A stretch of 5,114 nt of DNA. Source: an uncultured Bacteroidales bacterium. Lineage in GTDB: Bacteria > Bacteroidota > Bacteroidia > Bacteroidales > UBA932. Below the pieces are notes generated by a model, which was not told where the DNA came from, ran no database searches, and saw only the letters and a list, made by a program, of their open reading frames with translations. The DNA lies in assembly GCA_946530505.1 (NCBI GenBank), contig CAMNAD010000116.1, positions 1 to 5,114 of the forward strand, written 5' to 3'. This document shows positions 1 to 5,114 of the stretch, piece by piece (the first letter of the stretch is position 1; each line of letters opens with the position of its first letter). A program made the position numbers and the translations under genes.

Positions 1-1338
1 ATATGCGGCGGCCAGATCCTCCATGCCCTTCAGACGCTTGATGTAGGACTCGATCACCTCGCGGCGGGCACCCGGACGCGCGCCGGAAATGGCGTCGGCG
101 ACAAGCACGATGGGAGAAATGGTGGAAGTCATCTCCATCTCCTCGTGGTGGGCGCCGATAGCGTTCACGATCTCCGGACGCTCCTTGTACTGCTCGGCGA
201 GCTTGGCACCGAGGAGTGCGTGAGGCAGATCGGGATCTTCATCGGAAACCTTGCCTATATCGTGCAGCAGACCTGCGCGCTTGGCGAGCTTGGGATTAAG
301 GCCCAGTTCAGAGGCCATTACGGCGGCTATATTGGCAACTTCGCGGGAGTGCTGCAGCAGGTTCTGGCCGTAGGAAGAACGGTACTTCATTCGGCCTATC
401 AGCTTGACCAGCTCGATGTTAAGGCCATGGATGCCCATATCGATACAGGTGCGCTTGCCGGTCTCGAGTATCTCGTCTTCGAGCTGCTTGCTCACCTTGG
501 CCACGACCTCCTCGATGCGTGCCGGATGAATGCGTCCGTCGACTACCAGCTGATGCAGGGCCAGACGGGCGACTTCACGGCGGACAGGATCAAACGCCGA
601 CAGCATAATGGCGTCAGGGGTATCGTCCACAACGATTTCGACGCCGGTAGCGGCCTCAAGAGCACGGATATTTCGGCCCTCACGGCCGATAATGCGCCCC
701 TTGACCTCGTCGTTGTCAATGGGGAAGGTGGTGACGGCATTCTCGATGGCGGTTTCAGTGGCCGTGCGCTGTATAGTGTTGATTACTATACGCTTGGCCT
801 CTTTGGCAGCATTCAGGCGGGCATCGTCCATGGTATCGTTGATGTATGCCTGGGCCTCGGTACGGGCCTCCGCCTTGAGATTCTCTACGAGCATATTCTT
901 GGCCTCGACGGCGGTCATGCCGGCGATGGTCTCAAGCTGCTTGTTCACCTGGGCGGTAAGTTTTTCGCATTCTTCCTGCTTGCGCTCCAGATTCTCCATC
1001 TGGGCGCGCACCTGGCCGCGTGCACTGTCGATTTCGTGCTGTTTGCGGCTGAGTTCGCCGGCCTGCTGGCCTAGCTGCGACTCCTTGTTGTGGATGGCGT
1101 TCTCGCGCTCCTGCAACTGCTTGTTCTTGTTGCTGATATAGTCTTCGTGCTCGCTTTTGAGCTGGAGGAATTTCTCTTTCGCCTGCAGGATCTTCTGCTG
1201 CTTGATCTGCTCTGCTTCAAGTTCTGCCTTCTGGATGATGGCTTCGCCACGCCCCTTTACCGAGGCTTTGTGGACGAGTATGTAAACGGCCAGGGCCACT
1301 ATGGCACCCGCAACTGCCGACAATAGATATAACAACAT
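1..1338 (-). CDS. rny: Ribonuclease Y (partial, C-terminus beyond the left edge)
   Basis: RNase Y is a membrane-anchored endoribonuclease that starts mRNA decay and processes structured RNAs. The frame is open for 446 codons from ATG at 1338 to the window edge; the family usually has a little over 500 residues, so roughly 70 are missing. Domains in order: one N-terminal membrane segment (about residues 2-22, starting MLLYLLSAVAGAIV); a long charged, Gln/Glu/Lys-rich coiled coil (about 25-190); a KH RNA-binding domain with the loop IIGREGRNIRA (216-226); and an HD domain with HSREVAN (His330) and the metal-binding pair in LLHDIGKV (His359, Asp360), followed by HALLGAK, GAHHEE and ADAISGARPGARRE. 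All expected catalytic features are present. The start is fixed by the membrane helix beginning at once. No Shine-Dalgarno is visible, which is normal in Bacteroidota. An intrinsic terminator ends only about 23 nt upstream. Confidence 0.97.
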   Translation of the reverse strand, partial: MLLYLLSAVAGAIVALAVYILVHKASVKGRGEAIIQKAELEAEQIKQQKILQAKEKFLQLKSEHEDYISNKNKQLQERENAIHNKESQLGQQAGELSRKQHEIDSARGQVRAQMENLERKQEECEKLTAQVNKQLETIAGMTAVEAKNMLVENLKAEARTEAQAYINDTMDDARLNAAKEAKRIVINTIQRTATETAIENAVTTFPIDNDEVKGRIIGREGRNIRALEAATGVEIVVDDTPDAIMLSAFDPVRREVARLALHQLVVDGRIHPARIEEVVAKVSKQLEDEILETGKRTCIDMGIHGLNIELVKLIGRMKYRSSYGQNLLQHSREVANIAAVMASELGLNPKLAKRAGLLHDIGKVSDEDPDLPHALLGAKLAEQYKERPEIVNAIGAHHEEMEMTSTISPIVLVADAISGARPGARREVIESYIKRLKGMEDLAAAY

Positions 1339-1360
1339 AATATATAGTGTTTTAGTATGT

Positions 1361-1399
1361 CAAACAAAACAGCATCCGCATTCAAAATGCAGATGCTGT
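1361..1399 (-). terminator. Intrinsic terminator after the zapA / structured RNA unit
   Basis: On the minus strand a 14-bp stem (ACAGCATCTGCATT against AATGCGGATGCTGT, one G-U pair) closes a 3-nt loop at 1369-1399 and is followed by TTTGTTTG. The plus strand has no T-run after the hairpin, so the direction is minus. It would end transcripts coming from zapA and the structured RNA before rny. Confidence 0.85.
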
Positions 1400-1402
1400 A
1401 GG

Positions 1403-1554
1403 AAAAACCGTCAGTCCATGGCAGAAAATAATTTCTGTAAGATTTGGGCTCCGGTCCGGATCTGGCTTCCTGTCAGGCAGGCCTGCCATCCTCGGCACGA
1501 GTACACCCGGTTCCGTGGAACTTGTTTTGTTTCAGCAAGGACGGACTAACGGTC
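1403..1554 (-). ncRNA. ssrS: Candidate 6S RNA downstream of zapA
   Basis: 6S RNA binds the housekeeping RNA polymerase holoenzyme by mimicking an open promoter. What is seen: on the minus strand CCGTTAGTCC (1552-1543) pairs over all 10 positions with GGACTGACGG (1417-1408), one pair being G-U, and can extend by A-U and G-U. This stem encloses about 125 nt. Inside are A/U-rich flanks (GAAACAAAACAAG on the 5' side; CAAATCTTACAG on the 3' side), a small hairpin on the 3' side (CAGAAA-TTAT-TTTCTG, 1437-1422), and a GC-rich apical arm (about 1445-1510). The 3' stem runs into TTTTT (1407-1403). A closing stem, a large asymmetric bubble with a 3'-side hairpin, and an apical arm is the 6S plan. In proteobacteria ssrS sits directly after zapA, the same neighbour as here. 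The family call is inferred from fold and position. No covariance search was possible, so another structured RNA or a complex 3' UTR remains possible. Exact ends are not certain. Confidence 0.66.
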
Positions 1555-1839
1555 GGGTTCTATACTTTTCAGATATTCGGAAAGATCGGCCGAGAGCTTC
1601 GCGCCTTCGGCTGTGAGTGCATTCAGCTTTGCCTGCGTACTCACCCTCGAAACCGTCTGGGTAAGGGTCACGAAAAGCAGCATTTCAACAAAATCCTTGT
1701 CGGGATACCTCTCGGTGTAGCGGGCGAGCATCTTGTTGATGTCCTCGGCTGCAAACCTCATAGACTGCTCCATCTCTGGAGATGCAGCCTTGAGTTGAAA
1801 CTGCCTTCCGGCTATGGACAGTGTTATCATTTGATCCAT
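1546..1839 (-). CDS. zapA: Cell division protein ZapA
   Basis: ZapA is a small cytoplasmic protein that binds FtsZ and bundles protofilaments at the division ring. The predicted protein has 97 residues, normal for the family. It starts MDQMITLSIAGRQFQLKA, the N-terminal beta-hairpin pattern of ZapA. Next comes the helix with EMEQSMRFAAEDINKML, matching the family's R-x-AA-x-x-IN signature, and then a long C-terminal helix for dimerisation. An ATG 42 nt further upstream is in frame, but it lies inside the preceding gene and lacks family similarity. The start at 1839 has GGAGG (1850-1846) six nucleotides before it, a good Shine-Dalgarno that is notable in this phylum. The upstream gene stops at 1841-1843, leaving a 1-nt gap, so translational coupling is likely. 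The TAG stop (1548-1546) lies inside the closing stem of the downstream structured RNA. Confidence 0.92.
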   Translation of the reverse strand: MDQMITLSIAGRQFQLKAASPEMEQSMRFAAEDINKMLARYTERYPDKDFVEMLLFVTLTQTVSRVSTQAKLNALTAEGAKLSADLSEYLKSIEPDR

Positions 1840-1840
1840 A

Positions 1841-2110
1841 TCAAGCCTCCAGCAATGCAATGCACTTGTCAATCTCCGCAATCAGCCGGGTCAGGCGCCG
1901 CTTTGCCTCGGGATTCCCTCCCTCGACGGCGAATGCGCTTGTAAGCCTCTGATTGTCTATCTGTCTGTTCAATTCAGCAATCTGCTTCTTGCAGGCCTCA
2001 ATCTCCTCCTTGCTCTGTGCCAGAAGGGCCTCGGCATCATCGGCACGCTTCCTTTCCCCCTCGTACAGGGCTATAAGGCGGGTGACGTATGTGCGGACAT
2101 CTTCAAGCAT
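1841..2110 (-). CDS. Small coiled-coil protein encoded directly upstream of zapA
   Basis: This 89-residue cytoplasmic protein has no recognised catalytic motif. Residues about 1-58 form a continuous charged helix (MLEDVRTYVTRLIALYEGER onward, then EEIEACKKQIAELNRQID) with heptad-like spacing. After a short break with AFAVEGGNPEAK comes a second helix ending RLTRLIAEIDKCIALLEA. It has no signal peptide or membrane segment. An in-frame ATG exists 30 nt upstream at 2140, but it falls inside the -7 promoter element (2138-2145), so the start at 2110 is preferred. It is the first gene of a two-gene unit and abuts zapA. By position, size and coiled-coil content it could be a partner of ZapA, functionally like ZapB, but I see no sequence signature that proves this. 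I recall a gene of this type in the same place in other Bacteroidales. Confidence 0.82.
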   Translation of the reverse strand: MLEDVRTYVTRLIALYEGERKRADDAEALLAQSKEEIEACKKQIAELNRQIDNQRLTSAFAVEGGNPEAKRRLTRLIAEIDKCIALLEA

Positions 2111-2137
2111 ATAAAAGGTTCTTGGACCTACAGAGTA

Positions 2138-2145
2138 CAAAAATA
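2138..2145 (-). promoter_or_regulatory. Bacteroidota -7 promoter element for the coiled-coil/zapA unit
   Basis: TATTTTTG on the minus strand is an exact match to the Bacteroidota -7 consensus TAnnTTTG. Transcription would begin near 2130-2134, giving a leader of about 20-25 nt before the ATG at 2110. The -33 TTTG partner is weak: TTTCG lies about 23 nt upstream. The element sits in the T-rich tail of the preceding gene's terminator, so part of the match could come from that composition. Confidence 0.6.
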
Positions 2146-2167
2146 ATAAAAAAACGCAAAATGCGTT
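2146..2167 (-). terminator. Short intrinsic terminator after the CNNM gene
   Basis: On the minus strand AACGCA-TTT-TGCGTT (2167-2153) forms a 6-bp hairpin followed by a T-rich run (TTTTTATT) that continues into the next promoter. It lies 19 nt after the stop codon of the membrane protein gene. The stem is short, so termination may be partial. Confidence 0.55.
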
Positions 2168-2185
2168 CGAAATTCAGCACAAAAA

Positions 2186-3265
2186 TCACGCCTTTTCAGC
2201 AGGAATGCTGACCTTGCGATAGCGCTTCTGGCGCTTCTTCCAACGCTCTTTGGCATATTCCTGCATATCGCTTACTTCGTCCATCTCGTCCATTATTTCC
2301 AGGCCGAAGATGGTCTCAATAATGTCTTCCAGGGTAAGAATGCCCTCGAAGCATCCGTAGTCGTCGATGATCAGGGCCATCTGCTCACGGCTCTTTAGGA
2401 GCTTCTCCCAAATGTCGGCCAGCGAGGTCTCCTCGTTGAAGAAAGAGATATCCCTGCGGAGTTCCTTGAGGGTTTTGTTGAACTTGTCTTCGGCAAGGTC
2501 CTCCAAAGCATCGTCACGGAGTATGTAACCCGTTATGTATTCGGGACTTTCGGCATATACGGGGATGCGTGAATGGTGCTCGAACTCGTCGGCCTCGAAA
2601 TACTCCTTCAGGGTCATGGACTCCGGAGCGACGGAGCAGACCACTCTCGGGGTCATGGCCTCGTAGGCCTTTACGTTGTCCAGCTTTATGATATTCTGGA
2701 TGACCTTGTTCTCGCTGCGGTCGATCACGCCTTCCTCCTCACCGACATTCGCAAGTGCGGACACCTCCTCGCGGCTGACGGCAGCCTCTTCCTCGTCACC
2801 TGCAAAGCGGCTGCTTATGTAGCGGATGAGGATTACGAGGGGATACATCAGCACCAGCAGCACGGAGATGCCGCGCGTGGTGAAGCCCATAAGACTGCGG
2901 TATTTGCTCGTGCCTATGGTCTTGGGGATGATTTCCGAGCAAACCAGGATCAGCAGGGTGGTAAGCGCGGACATCCAGCCGACCCAGGCGCTGCCGAAGG
3001 CCTTGGCGGTCAGCACGCCAACCAGCGAAGCGCCGAAGGTGTTGGCGATGGTATTCATCGCCAGGATGGCGGCGATGGGACGCTCGATGTCGGTCTTGTA
3101 TTTCTTGAAAAGAGGCGCGCTCTTGTATCCTTCTTCTTCCCTCATGATAATGTACGAGAGAGGGGTGGACATCAGAACGGACTCGAGGATGGAGCACAGA
3201 AACGAAATCCCGACCGTCAGGAAGAGGTCGAGAAGCAATAGGAAGATAAAAGTTGCCTGTGTCAT
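2186..3265 (-). CDS. CNNM/CorB-type transporter with CBS-domain pair (hemolysin family)
   Basis: This 359-residue inner-membrane protein belongs to the DUF21-CBS family, whose members (CorB, CorC, MpfA, eukaryotic CNNM) export or handle Mg2+. The DUF21 part covers about residues 1-155, with hydrophobic segments near 5-31, 63-88, 91-112 and 130-152. It includes AMNTIANTFGAS (69-80) and SEIIPKTIGTS (110-120), the conserved Asn and Pro-Lys motifs around the ion site. A cytosolic linker with REEVSAL and EEEGVIDRSE follows. CBS1 begins near AMTPR (203-207) and includes HSRIPVY (231-237); CBS2 covers about 273-325 with IDDYGCFEGILTLEDIIETI, the usual nucleotide-binding unit. The protein ends in a short Lys/Arg-rich tail (RWKKRQKRYRK) and lacks the CorC_HlyC domain many relatives carry. 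M1 is chosen because the first membrane helix begins at once. It is probably monocistronic, with its own promoter and terminator. The transported ion is inferred from the family only. Confidence 0.93.
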   Translation of the reverse strand: MTQATFIFLLLLDLFLTVGISFLCSILESVLMSTPLSYIIMREEEGYKSAPLFKKYKTDIERPIAAILAMNTIANTFGASLVGVLTAKAFGSAWVGWMSALTTLLILVCSEIIPKTIGTSKYRSLMGFTTRGISVLLVLMYPLVILIRYISSRFAGDEEEAAVSREEVSALANVGEEEGVIDRSENKVIQNIIKLDNVKAYEAMTPRVVCSVAPESMTLKEYFEADEFEHHSRIPVYAESPEYITGYILRDDALEDLAEDKFNKTLKELRRDISFFNEETSLADIWEKLLKSREQMALIIDDYGCFEGILTLEDIIETIFGLEIMDEMDEVSDMQEYAKERWKKRQKRYRKVSIPAEKA

Positions 3266-3275
3266 AAATATCTTT

Positions 3276-3283
3276 CAAATATA
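3276..3283 (-). promoter_or_regulatory. Bacteroidota -7 promoter element for the CNNM gene
   Basis: TATATTTG on the minus strand matches TAnnTTTG exactly. Only 10 nt separate it from the ATG at 3265, so the mRNA would have a leader of just a few nucleotides. No clear TTTG is found at the -33 position and there is no Shine-Dalgarno. Confidence 0.6.
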
Positions 3284-3305
3284 ACAATATTTTTTCATTT
3301 AGAAG

Positions 3306-3354
3306 CATGCGGCCCGGCATCCGTGCAGATACACGGATGTTCCGGGCAGACATG
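3306..3354 (-). terminator. Large hairpin after the AraC-type gene, possible terminator
   Basis: A near-perfect inverted repeat: GCCCGG (3312-3317) with CCGGGC (3342-3347), and CATCCGTG (3318-3325) with CACGGATG (3332-3339). The loop is 6 nt and there is one 2-nt bulge. CATG/CATG (3306-3309 and 3351-3354) can extend it past a small internal loop. It begins 10 nt after the stop of the AraC-type gene on the minus strand. Neither strand has a T-run directly after the stem, so it is not a textbook intrinsic terminator. It may still stop transcription or protect the 3' end. Confidence 0.5.
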
Positions 3355-3363
3355 TAATGGTTT

Positions 3364-3792
3364 TTACTTCTCAGATTTGGCCTTCAAGCATTCCCTCTGC
3401 CACTCTGCAGGCGGGATTCCGAAGGCTTCCCTGAACTGCTTGCGAAAATTGCATTTATCCTTGATCCCCACATGGTTGGCCACCTGGACTATCTTCATGT
3501 AGGGGTTTTCGTTGATCAAACGTCGTGCTTCCTCGAGACGCAGGCGCTTGCGTACGCTGGAGAAGCGGCTATCCATGACGACTGTAAAGAATGTAGTAAG
3601 TTCCTCTTCGGTAATCCCGAATTCTTCCGCCAGGTCAGAGAGGCCTTCGTCCGGGTTGCAGAACTTTTTCTCTGCAACCCAGAGATTGAATTTCCGTGCA
3701 ATCTTTTCGTTTTCTTTCCTTTGGGAAGGGTCAGTTTCGACCGAGGACATGCGGACAAGCAGCTCGATCATCTTTGGAACAAATTTTTTCAT
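3364..3792 (-). CDS. Small AraC-type helix-turn-helix DNA-binding protein
   Basis: This 142-residue protein consists almost only of an AraC/XylS-type DNA-binding domain. The first helix-turn-helix covers about residues 50-75 (LSDLAEEFGITEEELTTFF). A linking helix follows (SSVRKRLRLEEARRLINENP, about 78-97), then the second helix-turn-helix and closing motif (IVQVANHVGI, then FRKQFREAFGIPPAEWQREC, about 101-135). The last segment is the family's typical C-terminal signature. The N-terminal 40 residues (MKKFVPKMIELLVRMSS onward) are mostly helical and charged. No sugar-binding, receiver or other sensing domain is present, so it may respond to its own level or to a partner. It is transcribed divergently from ffh with 65 nt between the two starts; ffh is a housekeeping gene and not an obvious target. 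I found no TAnnTTTG element upstream of it. Its target and signal are unknown. Confidence 0.85.
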   Translation of the reverse strand: MKKFVPKMIELLVRMSSVETDPSQRKENEKIARKFNLWVAEKKFCNPDEGLSDLAEEFGITEEELTTFFTVVMDSRFSSVRKRLRLEEARRLINENPYMKIVQVANHVGIKDKCNFRKQFREAFGIPPAEWQRECLKAKSEK

Positions 3793-3816
3793 TAGTTAAT
3801 AAGTGTTAGTCTATGT

Positions 3817-3849
3817 ATTGGCGAGATTCGCAATTTTTCAGTATTTTTG
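3817..3849 (+). promoter_or_regulatory. Bacteroidota-type promoter of ffh
   Basis: The -7 element TATTTTTG (3842-3849) matches TAnnTTTG exactly. ATTG (3817-3820), one base off TTTG, lies 21 nt upstream, within the usual -33/-7 spacing. The ATG of ffh follows 8 nt after the -7 box, so transcription would start at or just before the start codon. Confidence 0.7.
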
Positions 3850-3857
3850 TACCCGTT

Positions 3858-5114
3858 ATGTTCGAAAACTTATCCGAAAGGCTCGAAAAGTCCTTCAAGA
3901 TTCTCAAAGGAGAAGGCAAAATCACAGAAGTGAACGTCGCCGAAACTCTCAAGGACGTCCGCAGGGCGCTCCTCGACGCCGACGTTAATTATAAAGTCGC
4001 CAAGGAATTCTGCGAAAAGGTAAAGACCAAGGCCATAGGCACAGGCGTGCTGACCGCGGTCAAGCCCCAGCAGATGATGGTGAAGATAGTCCACGACGAA
4101 CTTGCCGATTTTATGGGCAGCGAATCGTCGGACATCAATATCAAGGGCAACCCGGCAGTGGTGCTGGTAGCCGGTCTGAACGGTTCCGGAAAGACCACTT
4201 TCTCCGGCAAGCTGGCTCTATGGCTCAAGCGCAAGGGCATCAAGGTGATGCTCGCGGCATGCGACACATTCCGTCCTGCCGCCATTGACCAGTTGAAAAC
4301 ACTGGCGGAGCAGGTTCAGGTGCCTGTATTCTCCATCGAGGGCGAGAAGGATCCTGTGAAGGTGGCCAAAGCCGCCATCTCTCAGGGCGGCCAGCAGGGC
4401 TACAGCGTGATCATCGTCGATACCGCAGGCCGCCTCAGCGTAGACCAGGAACTTATGGACGAGATACGCACCATGAACGAGGCCGTCAAGCCAAGCGAGG
4501 CCCTGTTCGTGGTAGATGCCATGACCGGTCAGGATGCAGTAGCATCCGCCCTCGCCTTCAACGAAGCAATAGACTACGACGGAGTGGTGCTCACCAAACT
4601 CGACGGCGACACCCGCGGCGGTGCGGCCCTTTCCATAAAGGCCGTCACCGGAAAACCCATAAAGTTCGTCTCGACAGGCGAAAAGATGGAGGCCCTCGAC
4701 ATCTTCTACCCTTCCCGCATCGCGGACCGCATCCTCGGGATGGGAGATGTCGTTTCCCTCGTGGAAAAGGCCCAGCAGGCGGTCGACGAGAAAGAGATGC
4801 GCGAAACGCGCAAGAAACTGGCCAAGAACCAGTTCAACCTGAACGACTTCTACAATCAGATACAGCAGGTGCGCAAAATGGGCGACATCAAGGACCTTGC
4901 GTCAATGATTCCAGGCATGGGCAAGGCAATGAAAGACATCGACATCGACAACGACAAGGCCTTCAAGAGCACCGAAGCCATCTACCACTCGATGACGCCC
5001 TACGAGCGCGAGCATCCTGAGGCCATCAACGGAAGCCGCCGCCGCAGAATAGCTGCCGGCAGCGGTACTTCGGTGGAGGATGTCAACAAACTGCTCAAGC
5101 AGTTCGAACAGACC
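3858..5114 (+). CDS. ffh: Signal recognition particle GTPase Ffh (partial, C-terminus beyond the right edge)
   Basis: Ffh binds 4.5S RNA and the signal sequences of nascent membrane proteins, and delivers the ribosome to FtsY by paired GTP hydrolysis. The frame is open for 419 codons to the window edge; the family usually has about 440-450 residues. The N domain covers about 1-95 (MFENLSERLEKSFKILKGEG). The G domain has G1 GLNGSGKTT (106-114), DTFRPAA (136-142), G3 DTAGR (188-192), G4 TKLD (246-249) with DGDTRGG, and STGEK (272-276). The M domain starts near 300 and shows the flexible finger region with MIPGMGKAM (350-358) and the RNA-binding segment NGSRRRRIAAGSGTS (391-405). All GTPase motifs are intact. 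The start is supported by the classic MFENLS opening and by the promoter just before it. No Shine-Dalgarno is present. It is divergent from the AraC-type gene; what lies downstream is outside the window. Confidence 0.98.
   Translation, partial: MFENLSERLEKSFKILKGEGKITEVNVAETLKDVRRALLDADVNYKVAKEFCEKVKTKAIGTGVLTAVKPQQMMVKIVHDELADFMGSESSDINIKGNPAVVLVAGLNGSGKTTFSGKLALWLKRKGIKVMLAACDTFRPAAIDQLKTLAEQVQVPVFSIEGEKDPVKVAKAAISQGGQQGYSVIIVDTAGRLSVDQELMDEIRTMNEAVKPSEALFVVDAMTGQDAVASALAFNEAIDYDGVVLTKLDGDTRGGAALSIKAVTGKPIKFVSTGEKMEALDIFYPSRIADRILGMGDVVSLVEKAQQAVDEKEMRETRKKLAKNQFNLNDFYNQIQQVRKMGDIKDLASMIPGMGKAMKDIDIDNDKAFKSTEAIYHSMTPYEREHPEAINGSRRRRIAAGSGTSVEDVNKLLKQFEQT

Noticed and set aside
145..1074. 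A 309-codon open frame on the plus strand opposite rny
   Set aside because: It is a mirror of the rny coding frame, which has clear KH and HD motifs on the minus strand. The antisense protein shows no recognisable domain.
1447..1510. Short palindromes such as GGCAGGCCTGCC and CCGGTCCGG considered as protein-binding operators
   Set aside because: They fall within the apical arm of the candidate structured RNA, which explains them more simply as RNA helices.
1557..1564. TATAGAAC (minus) considered as the promoter of the 6S-like RNA
   Set aside because: It fits only the first two bases of TAnnTTTG and has no -33 partner. It is placed plausibly, but the match is too weak to annotate.
1444..1944. 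A 166-codon plus-strand frame across the zapA / 6S-like region
   Set aside because: It crosses zapA antisense and the structured RNA, and the product is Cys/His-rich without domain features.
2573..3241. A 222-codon plus-strand frame opposite the CNNM gene
   Set aside because: The minus-strand gene has full DUF21 and CBS motifs. The antisense product is low-complexity and matches nothing I know.
2796..3353. A 185-codon minus-strand frame overlapping the CNNM gene in another frame
   Set aside because: It is a frame-shifted reading of the CNNM coding sequence, rich in Arg, His and Pro, and begins inside the 3306-3354 hairpin.
3989..4285. Minus-strand frames opposite the start of ffh
   Set aside because: Ffh motifs on the plus strand are unambiguous; these are shadows.

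Overview
This looks like chromosomal DNA from a member of the Bacteroidota, most likely the order Bacteroidales. Three things point there. The Ffh and RNase Y proteins read like Bacteroidales homologues. Three of the upstream regions carry exact matches to the -7 element TAnnTTTG of the Bacteroidota primary sigma factor. The order coiled-coil protein, zapA, rny is one I associate with Bacteroides relatives, from memory only. The content is housekeeping. No mobile element, CRISPR array, prophage or defence cassette is visible.

Layout from left to right. Positions 1-1338 (minus) hold most of RNase Y, cut by the left window edge. Positions 1361-1552 (minus) form a non-coding stretch: a roughly 150-nt structured RNA resembling 6S RNA, followed by a strong intrinsic terminator. 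Positions 1546-1839 (minus) encode ZapA, and 1841-2110 (minus) a small coiled-coil protein one nucleotide upstream of it. A terminator and a promoter overlap at 2138-2167. Positions 2186-3265 (minus) encode a CNNM/CorB-type membrane protein with CBS domains, with its own promoter. A large hairpin lies at 3306-3354. Positions 3364-3792 (minus) encode a minimal AraC-type DNA-binding protein. Divergently, 3858-5114 (plus) encodes Ffh, the SRP GTPase, cut by the right edge about 20-30 residues short of its usual end.

How the parts relate: the coiled-coil gene and zapA form a translationally coupled pair likely to act on the FtsZ ring. The structured RNA begins inside the zapA stop region, so zapA mRNA and the RNA overlap physically. 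RNase Y is the membrane-anchored endoribonuclease encoded directly downstream. CNNM, the AraC-type regulator and Ffh appear to be separate transcription units.

The most interesting point is the zapA / 6S-like RNA / terminator / rny junction. There the closing stem of the RNA contains the zapA stop codon, and rny has almost no room for a promoter of its own. No novel multi-gene system was found.
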